Below, piece after piece: positions 1-13,285 of a DNA stretch of 64,000 nt. A model generated the notes under the pieces. It was not told the DNA's origin. It did no database searches and saw only the letters and a program-made list of their open reading frames with translations. The stretch's first letter is position 1, and each line of letters begins with the position of its first letter. Location: positions 16,650,767-16,714,766 of the forward strand of contig NC_087171.1 of assembly GCF_035594125.1 (NCBI RefSeq), given 5' to 3'. The position numbers and the translations under genes were made by a program. Source of the stretch: Scylla paramamosain. Its lineage: Eukaryota > Arthropoda > Malacostraca > Decapoda > Portunidae.

Positions 1-316
1 GAGGTCATTGAGATGAGAGATGTGGGAGGAAGCAACAGAGGCGGGGTGGGGGGTGAGGAGTTAATTTTCAGTTAATAAGGAGAGAAAGTGCGTGGTGGGG
101 AGCCGAGGTGGGAGAAAATGAGGGAAGACAAGGGGATGTGCCTTTTAAGATGGTAGCTGGAAAGTAGACAAGGAGAAGAGGAGTGACTGAAAATTTTCTC
201 ATGGCGCCTCAACAACTAAGGTGATAGGGCGCCGGATTATGAAATTTTTCAGAGATACTAATGTTGAAATCAAATTTAGAAATAACAAAAGTAAGGTACA
301 GTTCAAATTTAAAAGA

Positions 317-407
317 ATAAAAAAGATAAGTAAAAACTATAAATTAAGCCAGCTGAAATGGGAATATACCAAACGCAAGTGAGGGATAGACAAGGCGAAA
401 TGTGTAG
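317..407 (+). repeat. Direct repeat R2, copy A
   Basis: A ~90-bp segment is repeated at 1265-1362 with about 90% identity. Both share ACTATAAATTAAGCCAGCTG and then ATAGACAAGGCGAAATGTGT. Sequence outside the repeat differs. Its function and class are unknown. Confidence 0.9.
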
Positions 408-1264
408 GTGTGTATGGGAAGATTCAAGGCGGAGTGCTGCTGGAAAACATTTGTCGGAACACCAGTGACGTGGGAAAAAAGCTATAGGAATTAGTGTGGT
501 TTAATGTGAGACCTGCTAATGGATGCGCGCAAACGTGAGAATGAGCCGCGCGTCTGATCCTCACCCCTCGCACCACCTCACACCCACCGCCAGTGCATGA
601 AGGCCCTTGTCGGCTCCAGAAAACTCTCTCCCCATTTTCTTTCCCAAAGCCGTGTCTTTACATGTGGCGTAGGAAAAATTTGGCCTCGTTAATTAAGTCA
701 GAAGGTAATGGAGGCGATGCTTTTGGCTCTGCTCGTCTGATCCACCGGTGGGGAGGTGTGGCGGTGACGCTGTGCTTGGTCCTCCTCATGCTGCCGTCTG
801 AATATAATGTTAGAGCGGAGATGGCACATGTCACACTAAGCGAGAGAGATTAAGAAAAAAAGATTAAGAAAAAATGGTTGTTCACTAGGAAGCTTTATTG
901 CTCTTTTGAATTAGTTATTTTTTCAAACAGACCAAAAATCATTGTTAGGATAAAATAATTGATTAACTTATCGTTACTAGTGATAATAATACACCACGCA
1001 AGGAATAGTAAGATCAGTATTTCCTTACTCACAGAGGTCAAAGCTCTGACGGGCCTGAATTTACCCAGAGATCACGATAAGTCAGTTGTCCTTGCGTTCA
1101 GAGGTGACCTACTTTAGTGCTGACTCTTACAGACGAAGCACACAAAAGGGAAGAATGTGAGAAAAATAGATTAAAGGCGAGGTATGGGCGGTGATGGGGA
1201 AAACAATGAGGGCAGACGTCATGTAGTGTGGTTAAGGATACGAAAAAAGAATAGTATGTAGTGC

Positions 1265-1362
1265 AAATAAAAAAGATAAGAAGTAAAAAACTATAAATTA
1301 AGCCAGCTGAATTGGGAATATACCAAACGTAAGTGAGGGTATAGACAAGGCGAAATGTGTAG
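1265..1362 (+). repeat. Direct repeat R2, copy B
   Basis: This partner of 317-407 lies about 950 bp downstream in the same orientation. It carries small insertions (AAG near 1281 and an extra T near 1340). Confidence 0.9.
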
Positions 1363-2345
1363 ATCAGGGCTATGTAAGGGGATAGGGATAATATAATGAC
1401 AAGAAATATATGTTGGAGGGATGTGATCGCAACCAGAAATACCCGTGCAGTGAATCCTGTCAACCTTCCTTCACCATGGGGAATCGAATGTCGGAAATAT
1501 CGATGCGTGGATCTGGAGCATTCACTAGTGAGGCGTGGCCGGCTGGCTGGCTGGCTGGGCGTGATGTGGGGAGTGACGACATAAGAAGAGTGCTGTAGGA
1601 GTGCGTACAAGGAGTGGCGCTGGAGTGGTGCTACACGCTTAAGGAGGTTCTTGAGTCGTTTGTCGAAAAGCTGGTTTTCTTTAAACTAGGAAGGAGATGG
1701 TAGATATTTTTTTCTTGATGCGTGAAGGAGACTGGCCATTGAAAAACAAACAAAAAAGATCCTTGTTTATTTTTGTTCCCTAGAAATTGTGTGAAGGATT
1801 CTAATTGTATTGATCAACTTAGTTCTGGAGGGTGTCATGATACTTCTCTCTGAAATAATTCAACTCGTGGAAAGGTGAAAAAAAAAAGGCAAATTAGAAT
1901 CATACAAGAAGTTCCATAATTTACCGCTGAAGAGGATGAAAGAGTGAAGAAATGAATTACATAAAAAACCCATCCTGATTTTTCTACACCATGTAGCAAT
2001 CTTTCACCCTTCCTCTGTTGCTCCTCTTCTCGCTCTCCCTCGCTGAAATCTGCACCACCGCCGCAAATACTCGTTCTCATCTCGCCTCCCCTTGCGATCG
2101 AGACGGAACATATGCCTTTAGAGTAATTCATGAACCAAAGGGAGCTCTTACCACCTTACACCGCTGTACACCCTCCTATTGCTGAATCATACGGCATGCA
2201 TTCCTTATATCCTCACTTGTAAGGGTGGGAGTGTTTGGTGTTGACTTACAGCGTACGGGAGCTGCTAGACAACATTGATGTCATCAGGGAATTGTGCTGA
2301 GAAAAGATTATTGGCAGTTGTGTACGAGTAATAGTATTTCCAGGC

Positions 2346-2799
2346 CAGGTGAATTTTTTTTTTCGCTTTTCTAAGGTTCGGACCTGTACAAAAAATGAAG
2401 AATTTTTTTCGATTACAAATTTTACTCTAAAGTATGATTAAATCTTGAATAGTCAAAGAAGAATATTCATATGAAATTTTATATATGAATCGAAAAAGTG
2501 TGTTTCTTTAAGTCTTTTCAGTTTTAAAGTGAAATATGATTATTGTCTATGCTGCACTCTTAAGAACTCTAAATGATATTTTAACTATGTACAATGGGTT
2601 CTTCTTCAAATAAAACAACATATCTCAATTATCAGGTAAAAATTTTGAATTGATTTTTTTCCTTTTTTTTAAGTTTCGAACCTGTGCAAAAAAAAAAAAA
2701 AAAAAAAAATTACGATTAGAAATTTACTTCTTAAATTACAGATAACTGAATCATGAATAGTAGGGGAAGAATATTGATAAAGAAATTATATATCAATCG

Positions 2800-2805
<6 letters not shown>
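2346..2805 (+). repeat. Two-unit degenerate tandem repeat (~290-300 bp)
   Basis: Positions 2346-2500 align with 2633-2805. Both run CAGGT, T-run, TTCG.ACCTGT.CAAAAAA, TTACGATTA-like, GAATAGT, GAAGAATATT, then TATAT.AATCGAAAAA. The copies are separated by ~130 bp of AT-rich sequence. Differences are mostly in homopolymer lengths. Confidence 0.7.
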
Positions 2806-2831
<26 letters not shown>

Positions 2832-3061
2832 CAATAATTTAACGTCAAGTATATAAAAAAAGAAAAATTAGGAGAACAAGTATAGAAAAAAAAAAAAAAA
2901 AAAAAACACAATGAAGACAAAGCACATCATAGAATCACTTAAAACTATAACATACAATACACTGCACGCCAAAGAAAATTCGCCATAAAACACATACTCG
3001 TAAATTAAGTCAACAACACTTGACACATACAAGGACTGGGTACATGAGAAGCAGGAATAAT

Positions 3062-3064
<3 letters not shown>

Positions 3065-3103
<39 letters not shown>
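3065..3103 (+). repeat. (AC)n microsatellite
   Basis: A perfect (AC) run of ~38 bp in AT-rich sequence that also has A-runs at 2690-2709 and 2887-2906. Confidence 0.97.
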
Positions 3104-3107
<4 letters not shown>

Positions 3108-3508
3108 AAGTATTATAAGCTGTTCAACACATTAAAAAAAAAAAATGTAAAAAAGAGGAAAAAAAAAAGCAGGTACACACAATAATAGTCACGAATATTG
3201 CAGTTACGTGTGAGTTTAACTTTCATGCTACACTTCACAGGACACTCAGACACATACAAACAGTGCGGTGTAAGTTGAATTCAGAATAGTCTAATATAGA
3301 GGAGATACATTATAGTTTAGCTTCACTCACTTTTCTTTTCCACTTCCCTCCTCCCCCATGCTGAAAGGTCAAATAGCTAAAAATGACCTTGACATTTTGC
3401 ATTTACGAGTATTCAATTGTTTATTTACTGTTTATATCCGTTTTGCTTGAAGTGAATTGACAAGAAAATAATGAAAATAAAAAGAAAAGCATGAGTGTCC
3501 TATTGTTA

Positions 3509-3510
<2 letters not shown>

Positions 3511-3575
<65 letters not shown>
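3511..3575 (+). repeat. (GT)n microsatellite
   Basis: An uninterrupted GT run of 65 bp. Confidence 0.98.
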
Positions 3576-3578
<3 letters not shown>

Positions 3579-3603
3579 AAATGAACACGCGGTTTTGCCT
3601 TCA

Positions 3604-3627
3604 CAGTGCATCGAGGTAAAGGGTTAA
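3604..3627 (+). mobile_element. Possible relic right end of the same MITE family
   Basis: GCATCGAGGTAAAGGGTTAA (3608-3627) closely matches the right end of the 22890-23098 element (GCATCGTAAAAGGGTTAA). No matching left end is visible upstream, where a (GT)n array and unrelated sequence lie. Confidence 0.3.
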
Positions 3628-5910
3628 CGGGGTCGCCTGTATAACGTACCAGAGTGGCGGAGAAAAAGAAAACGAGAGATAAAAAGAAAACGAAAACGTA
3701 GCGCGATGCCTTTTTATTTTGTTTGTCTAACTTTTAGTCTAATCTCATAATCTTTCTTTTCTTTTGTTTCTCCGTATTTTTTTTTTCATTACATATATTT
3801 TTTTTGGTCATAATGTTTCGTTTACTTCTTTTTCTTTTTTTTTATGCGACTTTATTGTTTTGTATTTTTCTTTTAGCGTCAATTAAGTGTACTATTATTT
3901 TTATTAATGTTATTTTGTTACTTTATTAGGTAAAAAAACATTAATTTATCACACTATTTTTTTTATTTATTTATTTATTTTTTTTTGCTACATTCGTCTT
4001 TCTCTTTTGCTTTGTGTAATGTTTTGTTTTATCTCATCGTTTATTTCTCACTAAGCACTCATGCAAGAACTCGCCATTTAACTTTGATTATTTATTCATT
4101 ACCTTTCATTTATTTATTTAATTACGTGTCTTTTTGGCTCCTGTATCTAATTATGAGGCGTGTGGCTTAAGTAGCTATGTTTATCTTAATATGTTGTGGT
4201 GGCGGTGGAAGAGATAAAGCCTTAAGGTGCTTTACATGATTAAATACGTGCGTGGGAAGCTTTGGAGAGGTTAATTAGGCTGTGACATTACGTGTAACAC
4301 TAACGCAAATTATTTTATGTATTTTGATATGGAGATACGTATGTGTGCAGGTTTTTACACAAGAAAGTGTATCCAAGTATCTATGTATATTCTTCTATGT
4401 ATATTCTTCTGCATTTGTTATTATTCTTTAGACAATTTCCTGTGTCCCTCTGTATGTGCTTGCATCTGTCGATCTGTCGTTCAGTTTCCTTCGAGGTGTT
4501 GTCTTGTCACTGGGTTTAGCACCGGGAGGAAGGCAAGTGCTGTTGTGCTGTGCCGTGTTTGGGAGGAGGTAATTTTGGTCGCGATGGTGGTGTTGACAGT
4601 GACGACAATAGTGGCGGTGTTTGTGTTGATGGTGATGGTGATGTATTCCTCTTATGATGGTACATGTCCGTGATGAGGTAGTAGATCATGAAGACAATAA
4701 AACCACACACTGTGATAGTGACTATAGAAGTGTATAACCTTTGCCTACACGTGCATATGTAGTGATGTAGCATTGCTGGAGTGTCACCGTAACGCAGATG
4801 TGGTAGTTACGATGAGAATGCTTATGAAACAATGGTGTGGGTGATTAAAAGGAGTTATTAATTCATTGAGGGGCTGAAATTTAGGCCGTAGCAACAAGGT
4901 TATAAGGTGCCGTGACTGATTGAATGGCTGGCCTAATATTTTTTGTGGAGGTAGACGCTGCAACAAGAAAATCATATGGCGGTGGGTGAAAGCGGTCATT
5001 GAATGTTATTATTGAGGTGTTAGTCGATGGGGATGGGTACACAACCTCCACCTACACATTGACGCACTTACATTCACTTACGAAGCACGAACTCCCGCAA
5101 GCAGGTTGATAGTATTTTATCTCTTTTAATTTGACTCTCTCTCTCTGTGTCTCCTTAATTTACACCACAACTCGGCGGACCATTTTGGGCAGAGCAAACA
5201 GCTGCCCCTTTGACGACCCCCAGCGGCTCACGGACAGCAAAGGGCAACCGGGAACCAGATGGAGTCGAGCCAAACGCCAGAAATATAAAGCTGGAAAGTG
5301 TAAGAGATAGGGACCGGCTGGAAATGAATAGACGCGGGGTGGAATCAATTTAAAGAATGTTACTGTACGAGATAGATAGTGAAAATTAGCTATCGAGGTT
5401 GGAATGAATGTAAGGAAGTGGTACTTTATGATATGCATGTCCGATACGAGGTTAAAGTTAGTACTGCGCGTTTCTCTAGCAAAATATACTACTCTGGGAC
5501 ACGAGATAATCTTCAATATTTTTGTCACACATGTCCTCAAGAGACTGAAGATATATGAAAAATGGCGGGTGCAAACTACGATGGAGAAATTTTACGTTAA
5601 CAGGAAGAATAATAGACAAGATTAATGGAGGCAAAATAAAAGAAAGAAAAAAAATAATAAAAAGAGCAGCATCTTGCCATGCGGAAAATATGCAAAAAGA
5701 GCTTAATATAATTCCCAGATGCACCACATATTGAATTTAAGGAATTTAAACTTAACGAGAAAGAAAGAAGATCCTTACTATTATTATTTCTGTTCTGAGA
5801 ATGTTTTTAGCTCAAAGAGATTATATAAATATCTCATCAAAGGAGAGGAATTTATAATTAGACGCGGATGAAGGCAAACACTTTGAGGGCGCGACGGGAA
5901 AGACGGATGG

Positions 5911-5912
<2 letters not shown>
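3628..5912. other. AT-rich non-coding stretch
   Basis: T-rich runs dominate 3710-4140. Mixed sequence follows with no exon-like block, no transposon ends and no tandem structure that I could see. Confidence 0.6.

Positions 5913-5987
<75 letters not shown>
5913..5987 (+). repeat. (AG)n microsatellite
   Basis: A perfect AG run of 75 bp. Apparent Arg-Glu and Ser-Leu reading frames here come from the repeat. Confidence 0.98.
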
Positions 5988-5988
<1 letters not shown>

Positions 5989-6122
5989 GAACATCTACAA
6001 ATCAGGAAGTAGTATCCCATGAGGAGTTACGAGGCAGAGACAATGACGGACGAAAGTAGGCCTCTCAAACATCTTGAGAGCGTGAAACAAAAAGTAAATA
6101 AATGAAACTTGCATAATTGTCC

Positions 6123-6123
<1 letters not shown>

Positions 6124-6168
<45 letters not shown>
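6124..6168 (+). repeat. (GT)n microsatellite
   Basis: A perfect GT run of 45 bp. Confidence 0.98.
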
Positions 6169-6577
6169 TAAAAAATATAAATGATAAGACTGAAAAAAGA
6201 ACAACTTATTAATGAAACACAAAATGTTGCACTGAAAAATATGCAGCCGTCAGGGTGATGCACAATGTTGTTACGTTCAGCTAGAACAATTAATAGAAAC
6301 TAAGAAAAAATATTGAGCTGGAAATTTCGGAAAGAAAATTTTACAGAAATCCATTTGCTCATGAATCGTATACTGTTATTGTATGGTTATTAAAACTTTA
6401 TTTTTTTAAGGAAATAAGGTAACGTCATCCTTCTTTTTAAATGTAATAAGAGGCTTACATTTTTTTTTCGTTTTTTTTTTTTTTATGGTGAAAGGAAAAC
6501 GACTTCTGAAGAAACAGACAGACGGACAGACAAAAACCAGAGAGACCAGTAGAAAGACATGCAAAACACACATGCTT

Positions 6578-6580
<3 letters not shown>

Positions 6581-6663
<83 letters not shown>
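6581..6663 (+). repeat. (CA)n microsatellite
   Basis: A perfect CA run of 83 bp, followed by an A-run at 6673-6689. Confidence 0.98.
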
Positions 6664-6664
<1 letters not shown>

Positions 6665-6967
6665 AAAACAGCAAAAAAAAAAAAAAAAAGCATGAGAAAA
6701 CCGCCATTACAAACACAAGGCCACTGCAGACAAAACAAAGCTTTCCCTTTTCGAGAAGACGACGAACCCGGTGACTCTGCCTCGAGGAGTCTTGTCCTTA
6801 CAATATTGAAGCAGATCCCATCGAAGGCGCTGCTTGACATGTGTGTTTATTTTCCATTTACTCGATGGTGGTGTCTTGTTTCCTAGCAGCTGTGGAGCCT
6901 CAGGGGGAGTGGTATTATCCAGGGGACGGGGTGAGAGGGTGTGTGTGTGTATGTGTGTGTGTATGTG

Positions 6968-7205
6968 TGGTACATAAGAACATAACATAAGAAAATAAGG
7001 GAAGCTGCAAGAAGCCGTCAGACCTGCACGTGGCAGTCCCTGTATGAAACATAGCTACATATTTCCACCATCCGTAAATCTATTTAATCTTCTTTCAAAG
7101 CTCGCTAATAACTCAACACTAACAACCTGATCGCTGAGCCCATTCCATTCATCTAGCTCTTTGTTAGAAAACCATTTCCTCCCTATCCATTTTTTTAAAT
7201 ATAAC
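6968..7205 (-). mobile_element. 3' end of a CR1-like LINE, copy 1
   Basis: Read on the minus strand, 7190 to 7055 encodes KWFSNKELDEWNGLSDQ and then VVSVELLASFERRLNRF, ending in a TAG at 7057-7055. This is the usual C-terminus of CR1-like ORF2 proteins (Trp-Asn, Leu-Ser, Val-Val, Ser-Phe-Lys-Arg-Arg-Leu). An untranslated tail of about 85 bp follows and ends in short CTTATGTT-type repeats rather than poly(A), as in CR1 elements. The same tail recurs at 49058-49245. The copy is 5'-truncated. Confidence 0.8.
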
Positions 7206-7269
7206 TTTTGAAGTTTGAACACATTATTTCTTGTTTTATTAACGAAGGTATGTATTGTGACGTTGTACT

Positions 7270-7345
7270 AATGTATTGCTCAGTGGTAAAGCGCACTGGC
7301 AGCTGTAATACCCACCTGACCATTTACACATCGGTTAAATTTTCA
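7270..7345 (+). mobile_element. tRNA-like SINE relic candidate
   Basis: TTGCTCAGTGG at 7276-7286 resembles a tRNA A box. GGTTAAATTTTC at 7333-7344 is a weak B-box-like site about 55 nt away. A cloverleaf cannot be drawn well, so a working tRNA gene is unlikely. It sits next to a LINE tail. Confidence 0.25.
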
Positions 7346-7662
7346 CCCATAACAAACTTAAACCAAAGCTTTAGAAAAAAAAGAAATGACAAATAAAAAA
7401 CAGCAAAGTATGTAAAACTGAAAGACAGATTTTTTGGGAAAGGACGTATGGAGGCAACTTACATGAATGTGTGTATGTACTGAAATTGACGTGGAAATGT
7501 GAACGCAGCGGCAGGAGGAGAGAAGTAGGAATAGAAGGAAGGCTGGAGTGACAGGTGGAGGAGACGTGACGAAGGGCGACAGACCCAAGTTAGCCTGGCA
7601 GGCGAAGTTTGGGGCGCAGAAAGGAGGACGACGGAAAGAGTGTTGGTGGGGGAGGCGGAGGG

Positions 7663-7665
<3 letters not shown>

Positions 7666-7750
<85 letters not shown>
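7666..7750 (+). repeat. (GA)n microsatellite
   Basis: A perfect GA run of about 85 bp within purine-rich flanks (7500-7920). Confidence 0.98.
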
Positions 7751-7753
<3 letters not shown>

Positions 7754-9663
7754 AGGCTGCAAGAAAATTATATTGTCTTGGAGGGAAAGGGCACAGAGGC
7801 GGAGGATGGAAGGAAGAGTAGAACGTCACATTTTGGAGGAGAGCAAGAGAGGGCGAGATGGAACAGGGGGAATGTGAATGTCGAGAGAAGGGAAAGAGAA
7901 AGAGAGAGAGAAAAAAAAATGATGGAAAATAACAGGTTTTGATGTCTTTTCCTATGCCTTAAAAAAAAAAAAAGTATAAGCCATGCAAACGAAAGCAGTC
8001 GGCGCGAAATGATGTTAATTGTGTGTTTCAGGAAATACGAAAAGTTGGTGACTTTGTCGTTGCATGGGTTGGGATTATTATTTCTTTCTTTTTCCCCATT
8101 CAGAATGTTACTTCAATCAACATTACCCAGTTCGTTGGATGTTTTTTTTTATTTATTTATTTATTTTTTTATTAATTTCAAAGACCATATTAGATAAAAA
8201 TGCCCCTGATATTCTTTCTGTTATTTTGTTTCATCAGTATTATCATTATTTTCGTGTTTGAAGTAGATATTTTCTTTTTTTTTTTCTTTTGCATATTCAT
8301 TCATCACTAAACCCAGGCTGAATAAAATTTCCTTTTCCTTTTGACAATTTCACTGTTTTTAATTCGTGTTCGAAAAATTATTTGTTTATTCCTTTATTTA
8401 TTCATTTATTTACTGAAACGGGTGACTTTTTCCTATTCTTGTGACCACCATGAGTGAAAGAGGACCGAGTGAGGGCTTAGTTTGTATTGACAGATTACCG
8501 AATTCTCAGTTACATTTCTTCTAATCGACCTGGAAGGGTATCCTTTATAGCTGATGAAAAGAGAACTGAAAGATTACTTTAAGATCACATAGAACCGATG
8601 GAAAAACCCAGAATACTTCATTAAGGTCCTACATAATTGATTTAAGAGAAGGAAAAGCTAGGAGAGCGCTGTGATGCCTTGGATGTACTTACCGTATGGA
8701 AGAGGTGATGTCGTAGCATTTTTGTTACATTGTCTGTAATGATAATTGTTGTTAGGAATGAAATGGCAAATGTTTACTGTGTTAACCTTTGTTAGTTCTT
8801 ATACTGGTTAGTTTTTCTGAAGTACCCATGGAAAGAGAACTAAGGAGTGAATAGTTTTTGCTCATCGTTCCCTCGCGGCTCTTGAACGTGATGAAGCGTG
8901 AGGTGCGGCTTGAGGCACTCCACCAAGGACACTCATTTAGCTTAACACATTTTCTTTACTTCAGTATTTTGGTAGTTTTCATTAAACGCTAACTCACGAA
9001 AGTGGAAGGGTGGGCCGAGTTGGCGGCGCGCCAGCTGACGTGGCCAAGTTTTGGAAATTGAGGCCGATAGGGCGGGAAGGTTCATGGCAGTCCACCACAG
9101 TACTGCGGCTCCACGCCTCCCGCCACCGTTTCCTGAACGCTTCACAAAATTTCGTCTGATTAATTAGCGCACAATTACCCTCTCATTCCGTTGCCCTTCA
9201 CGATAAAGAATAACACCAACAAGTCCTGTACACTGCCTGTATTAGTTCTGCACTCAACAATTCGTTCAAATGTTCGTATATATTTTTATGAAGTTAAGTC
9301 GTTCCAGGCTGCTGCTCTCTGTGTTATTCTGTCAAACCTCGACATGTACTGTAGGAAACTGTACTGTCGCTTGTTATGATGGTCAGGTGAGTTTTTCGGT
9401 TCTCATATTTTTATAGCTTATATACTCAAGGTGTCTCGTCATCACGTTTGTTTTAATTACATAATCTATCGGTAACGGCGGGTTGGACCGGGTTCTCTCC
9501 TAATTTTGTAAAGTGACTTTCTTTAGCTTACATAAGGAAATGTTGTACCGTATTACTTAGATTACCTCAAGGGGAAGAGGTGTGCAGGAACACTAGAAAT
9601 GTATACAGCGGTGGTAAAGTTATTGTAGTTGCGGATGTACATTTAATAGTTGGAATAGAGTTC

Positions 9664-9666
<3 letters not shown>
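7751..9666. other. Non-coding stretch
   Basis: T-rich sequence at 8060-8420, then mixed sequence. A GC-richer patch at 9000-9130 has no recognisable coding frame. Nothing else supportable. Confidence 0.6.

Positions 9667-9740
<74 letters not shown>
9667..9740 (+). repeat. (GA)n microsatellite
   Basis: A perfect GA run of 74 bp. A short interrupted GT tract lies at 9988-10030. Confidence 0.98.
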
Positions 9741-9744
<4 letters not shown>

Positions 9745-11356
9745 CATAACTAACTGCCACGCTCAGGTAATCGTACCACAAATATGGTAGCACAGGTGCC
9801 ATAAGTGGGACTTTTATCGAATGTCTGCAGTGGACAGGTGGCGGGAAGGTGTTATGTTTTAATTCATAATTGCGTGGCACAGTGTGACACAAAGAGGAAG
9901 CGTGTCCCGCAGCGCCAGAACACCTCTCATAAAAGATGCATGAAATGTGTTTGGCGGTGATTGGTGAAATTGATTCCATTTGTTTTCGTGTGTGTGTGTG
10001 TGTGTGTATGTGTGTGTGTTTGTGTGTGTTTCTCCACCCGTGTGTTTCAGTCTTCTTCATCAGGAATGTTTCGGAGTATGTCTTTCCTTATCACATACTT
10101 TACTCCTGTAGGACATACAGGGGCGCCCTTTGATTTCGCATTCATGCTCTTTTACTGACTTGAAGCCATTGATGAAACTAATCATCTAATTACTTGCAGT
10201 TCGCCGCGGTATATCTTGTACGTCATTTTTTAGTATTTATCTCACGTGTAATGGAGGTTGTCAGAGGGATGCAGTAAACTAAATCAAAATGAAAATAAAG
10301 GTCCCTTCCAAAACCGTTGCATGTGGAAAGGTTCTACTCGTGTTATTCAGTTTGGCTCTGGCGGTGTCTTGTTGTTATTCTCTTGAAATAATGTTAGTTT
10401 TAGAAAAGTGGAAAAAGACAACCAAGCAGGGGTTCAGAGGAACGAAGGAAAAACGCTTCAACAATAATTTTGCTACTGCTTTCTTAACGGCTCCAGGGAG
10501 ATATTTTGATGATAAAAAGATTTCCCTGAAAGATTTGTAGTTGACTGAGGAAGGAGTATCATATCATAATGCAAGATATACATATTCACATCCTTTGTAT
10601 TGTATTGTCTTGTAGTACTTTGGGGACTGAACTGATAAGGTAATTAAAATAGATTAAGCATTGTAAAAAAAAAAAATGTTGTTTTGTAGACACGTAAGTC
10701 AATTAATCTATTATATTCTGATAGTGACTTTTTTTTTTTTTTTTTGAGGGATCAGATGGATATACGAGTATACTGTGACAATTTGTTTCGCTGATATACC
10801 TCCCACGTAATGTTTGGAATGTTTGGAAGGGATGTGTTGTATTTGTTAATGTTGTATGCAATGCAATTTTGTATGTGGGAGTTACGAGTGTTGTATATAG
10901 TGGTGAGGTGAAAGGGTGTTATTGATGTCAGTGTACCGGCGTGCTGCATTGTACGGGAGTGTGAAGTGTATACTTGTCTTTTTAGGTACACGCTTGTCAT
11001 TACAGCAAGGACGCGGTGCTCCGTTATGTCGTACTGTGTGTAATGAACCTTGATGCTTTTTGGTGATAATTTTTAACTTGTGTGGCTCCATAGTATTTGT
11101 GTCAATAGGAAAGGCCAGTTGTGTATCATTGTTGTTTGTGTAGGTCTATACATTTTATTCAACCATTTTTCTTTTCTACATTTTGTTTTCACTGCCGATA
11201 GCCATCTGTTAAAATATCAGAACATGGATGAGTATTGGCCGTTATTGATAAGATCTCCACCCAGCAGCAAAGAAACCGTGCTAGACACCACCACTGGTTA
11301 TCAATAGACTTTCTCTTGAGAATTCCGGCAACTTAGTGACGTCAATTTGTGAGATA

Positions 11357-11358
<2 letters not shown>
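9741..11358. other. Non-coding stretch
   Basis: No exon, RNA gene or transposon ends were recognised. An 83-codon frame at 10289-10540 begins with ATG and a hydrophobic segment, but it has no recognisable product. Confidence 0.55.

Positions 11359-11415
<57 letters not shown>
11359..11415 (+). repeat. (AC)n microsatellite
   Basis: A perfect AC run of 57 bp. Confidence 0.98.
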
Positions 11416-11419
<4 letters not shown>

Positions 11420-11943
11420 ATGAGTATTGAACTTAGAATTATAAAACACCCGATTCTTTCTACTGTTGTTTGTAATATGTAATGATTCTTCAAACATAAC
11501 ATTTTAACTTTTTTATTTAATTGAAACGTTTGTGCACATATCTGATTTTTTTTTCGTTGGAATTGCGAATGAAATAACTGGCACAGTAAAGTAGACCATC
11601 CACATGAAGGTAAATTAATTTATGAAAGTTAAACACGATAGAAATACCTTTAGAATAATTCAGAAGTAGGCAACGTTTCCTACCGCTGCCACCTCAGTGA
11701 ACCAAACCCAATAACTAGTTCTGAGTTGTGCCGATAAGTCCGCAGGGAATGCTGTAGGATACACTGATTGCCCTGAACAATGTGTGGCAGGGCGTGGTCA
11801 GTGGCAGGCCGTGGGGTGCAGCAACAGAGGATGTCAGTGTAGTGACGCAAAGAAGCTTACCTGGTTATTTTTAATTTTAACCTTAGTTATTAAGAGAAAA
11901 ACGTTATATTTTACTGATACCATTGACATTACCAGTATTAAGT

Positions 11944-12055
<112 letters not shown>

Positions 12056-12412
12056 AAGTCATCAAATACTGTTCAGTGATTCAATTATGATAGAGCGACA
12101 ATAAACACAATATTCCAAAGAGCGAGGGAGGAGTGTCGTGATGCATGGCACTGTGCAGACTCTAACCTCCCTTGGGGCTCGGCGGGGAGAGACTGAATGG
12201 CATAGGGCGGAAGAATGGAGCGGTCGGGGTCGAGCTGGGCCTTGTGAGAGTGGGGAGGCTGGGACCTATAGCTGATATCTTTATTATCCTGGGCTGGGCG
12301 GGGCGAGGACGGAAAGAAAAGGAAGGAGGAAAGAAGGAAAGTCCGCTTCGTGTGGGAATTGTGGTGAGAACTTGTAGGGGGGGACGAAAATAAGACTTAA
12401 CCGTGTGAGAAG

Positions 12413-12418
12413 GTGTGT

Positions 12419-12449
<31 letters not shown>

Positions 12450-12555
12450 GAGGGATTAGGTGTACAGAGTGGTAAGGTGAGTCATGGATGATTCACTTAC
12501 CAGTCTTGTGATCAACGTAAGACAATACACGCACGCACTCTTGCGGTACCTGTAG

Positions 12556-12591
<36 letters not shown>
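12413..12591 (+). repeat. (GT)n and (CA)n pair
   Basis: GT run with one interruption at 12413-12449 and CA run at 12557-12591, about 107 bp apart. They are reverse complements of each other and could pair. Confidence 0.95.
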
Positions 12592-12594
<3 letters not shown>

Positions 12595-12764
12595 TGATTA
12601 TTAATGTATTTTATTTATTTTTTTTCGGGGGAAGGGGATTATCTTTCGCAAAACAGGACTATTTGGGTCTTGGATTATATTATGATATATGATGTCGTGT
12701 TTGCAATTTAGCGTCGTCATTATGATCATAATCGTCGTGGTTGTGGTCGTAGTTGTGGTCGTGG

Positions 12765-12825
<61 letters not shown>

Positions 12826-12972
12826 TATCAGTGTTTGTCATCGCCTTTAAGAAACAACAATAACAGAAATTAAAAGAAAAAAAAAACGAGCAATAACAGA
12901 AAACAACAACAGAAAACAGCAACAGCAATAACATCATCATAATCATCATCATATCATCATCATCATCACCAC
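12765..12972 (+). repeat. (TCA)n array and decaying satellites of it
   Basis: TCA triplets are near-perfect at 12765-12825. CAACAA- and ATCATC-rich sequence follows to 12972. Confidence 0.93.
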
Positions 12973-13209
12973 CACTACTACCCTATCAGGTGACCTACAT
13001 ATAATCCCGTTCTGCGGTTAAATGAAAAAGAAGTAAGAACGAACGTGAAAATAATATGGAAACTTTTAGTCCTAGTGGTTGGAACGGCGTCTTGCAGCTG
13101 CGGCGTAGGGATGGTTGACAGAGGGGACAAAAAAAAAAGTATCTTGGTTTGGTTGTAGTTGATGTAGCGTGTTCGTCGTAGTGGTCTAGAGTCTATTGAG
13201 TGAACGTGA

Positions 13210-13285
13210 GTGGATTGCAGTGGCGGTGCTAGTGGTGGCGGTCGCGTTGGTGGTCGCGTTGGTGGTGGTGGTGGTGGTGGTGGTT
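13210..13285 (+). repeat. (GGT)n-rich segment
   Basis: Imperfect GGT/GTG triplets, densest at 13258-13285. A smaller (GGT) run is at 13567-13586. Confidence 0.85.

Noticed and set aside
1098..1610. 170-codon minus-strand frame with hydrophobic stretches that looks like a membrane protein
   Set aside because: It includes copy B of a dispersed direct repeat and AT-rich antisense sequence, which gives hydrophobic residues by composition. No family is recognisable.
10289..10540. 83-codon frame with ATG and hydrophobic N-terminal segment resembling a secreted peptide
   Set aside because: No cleavage-site or mature-peptide pattern, no splice context and no recognisable family; length is within chance.
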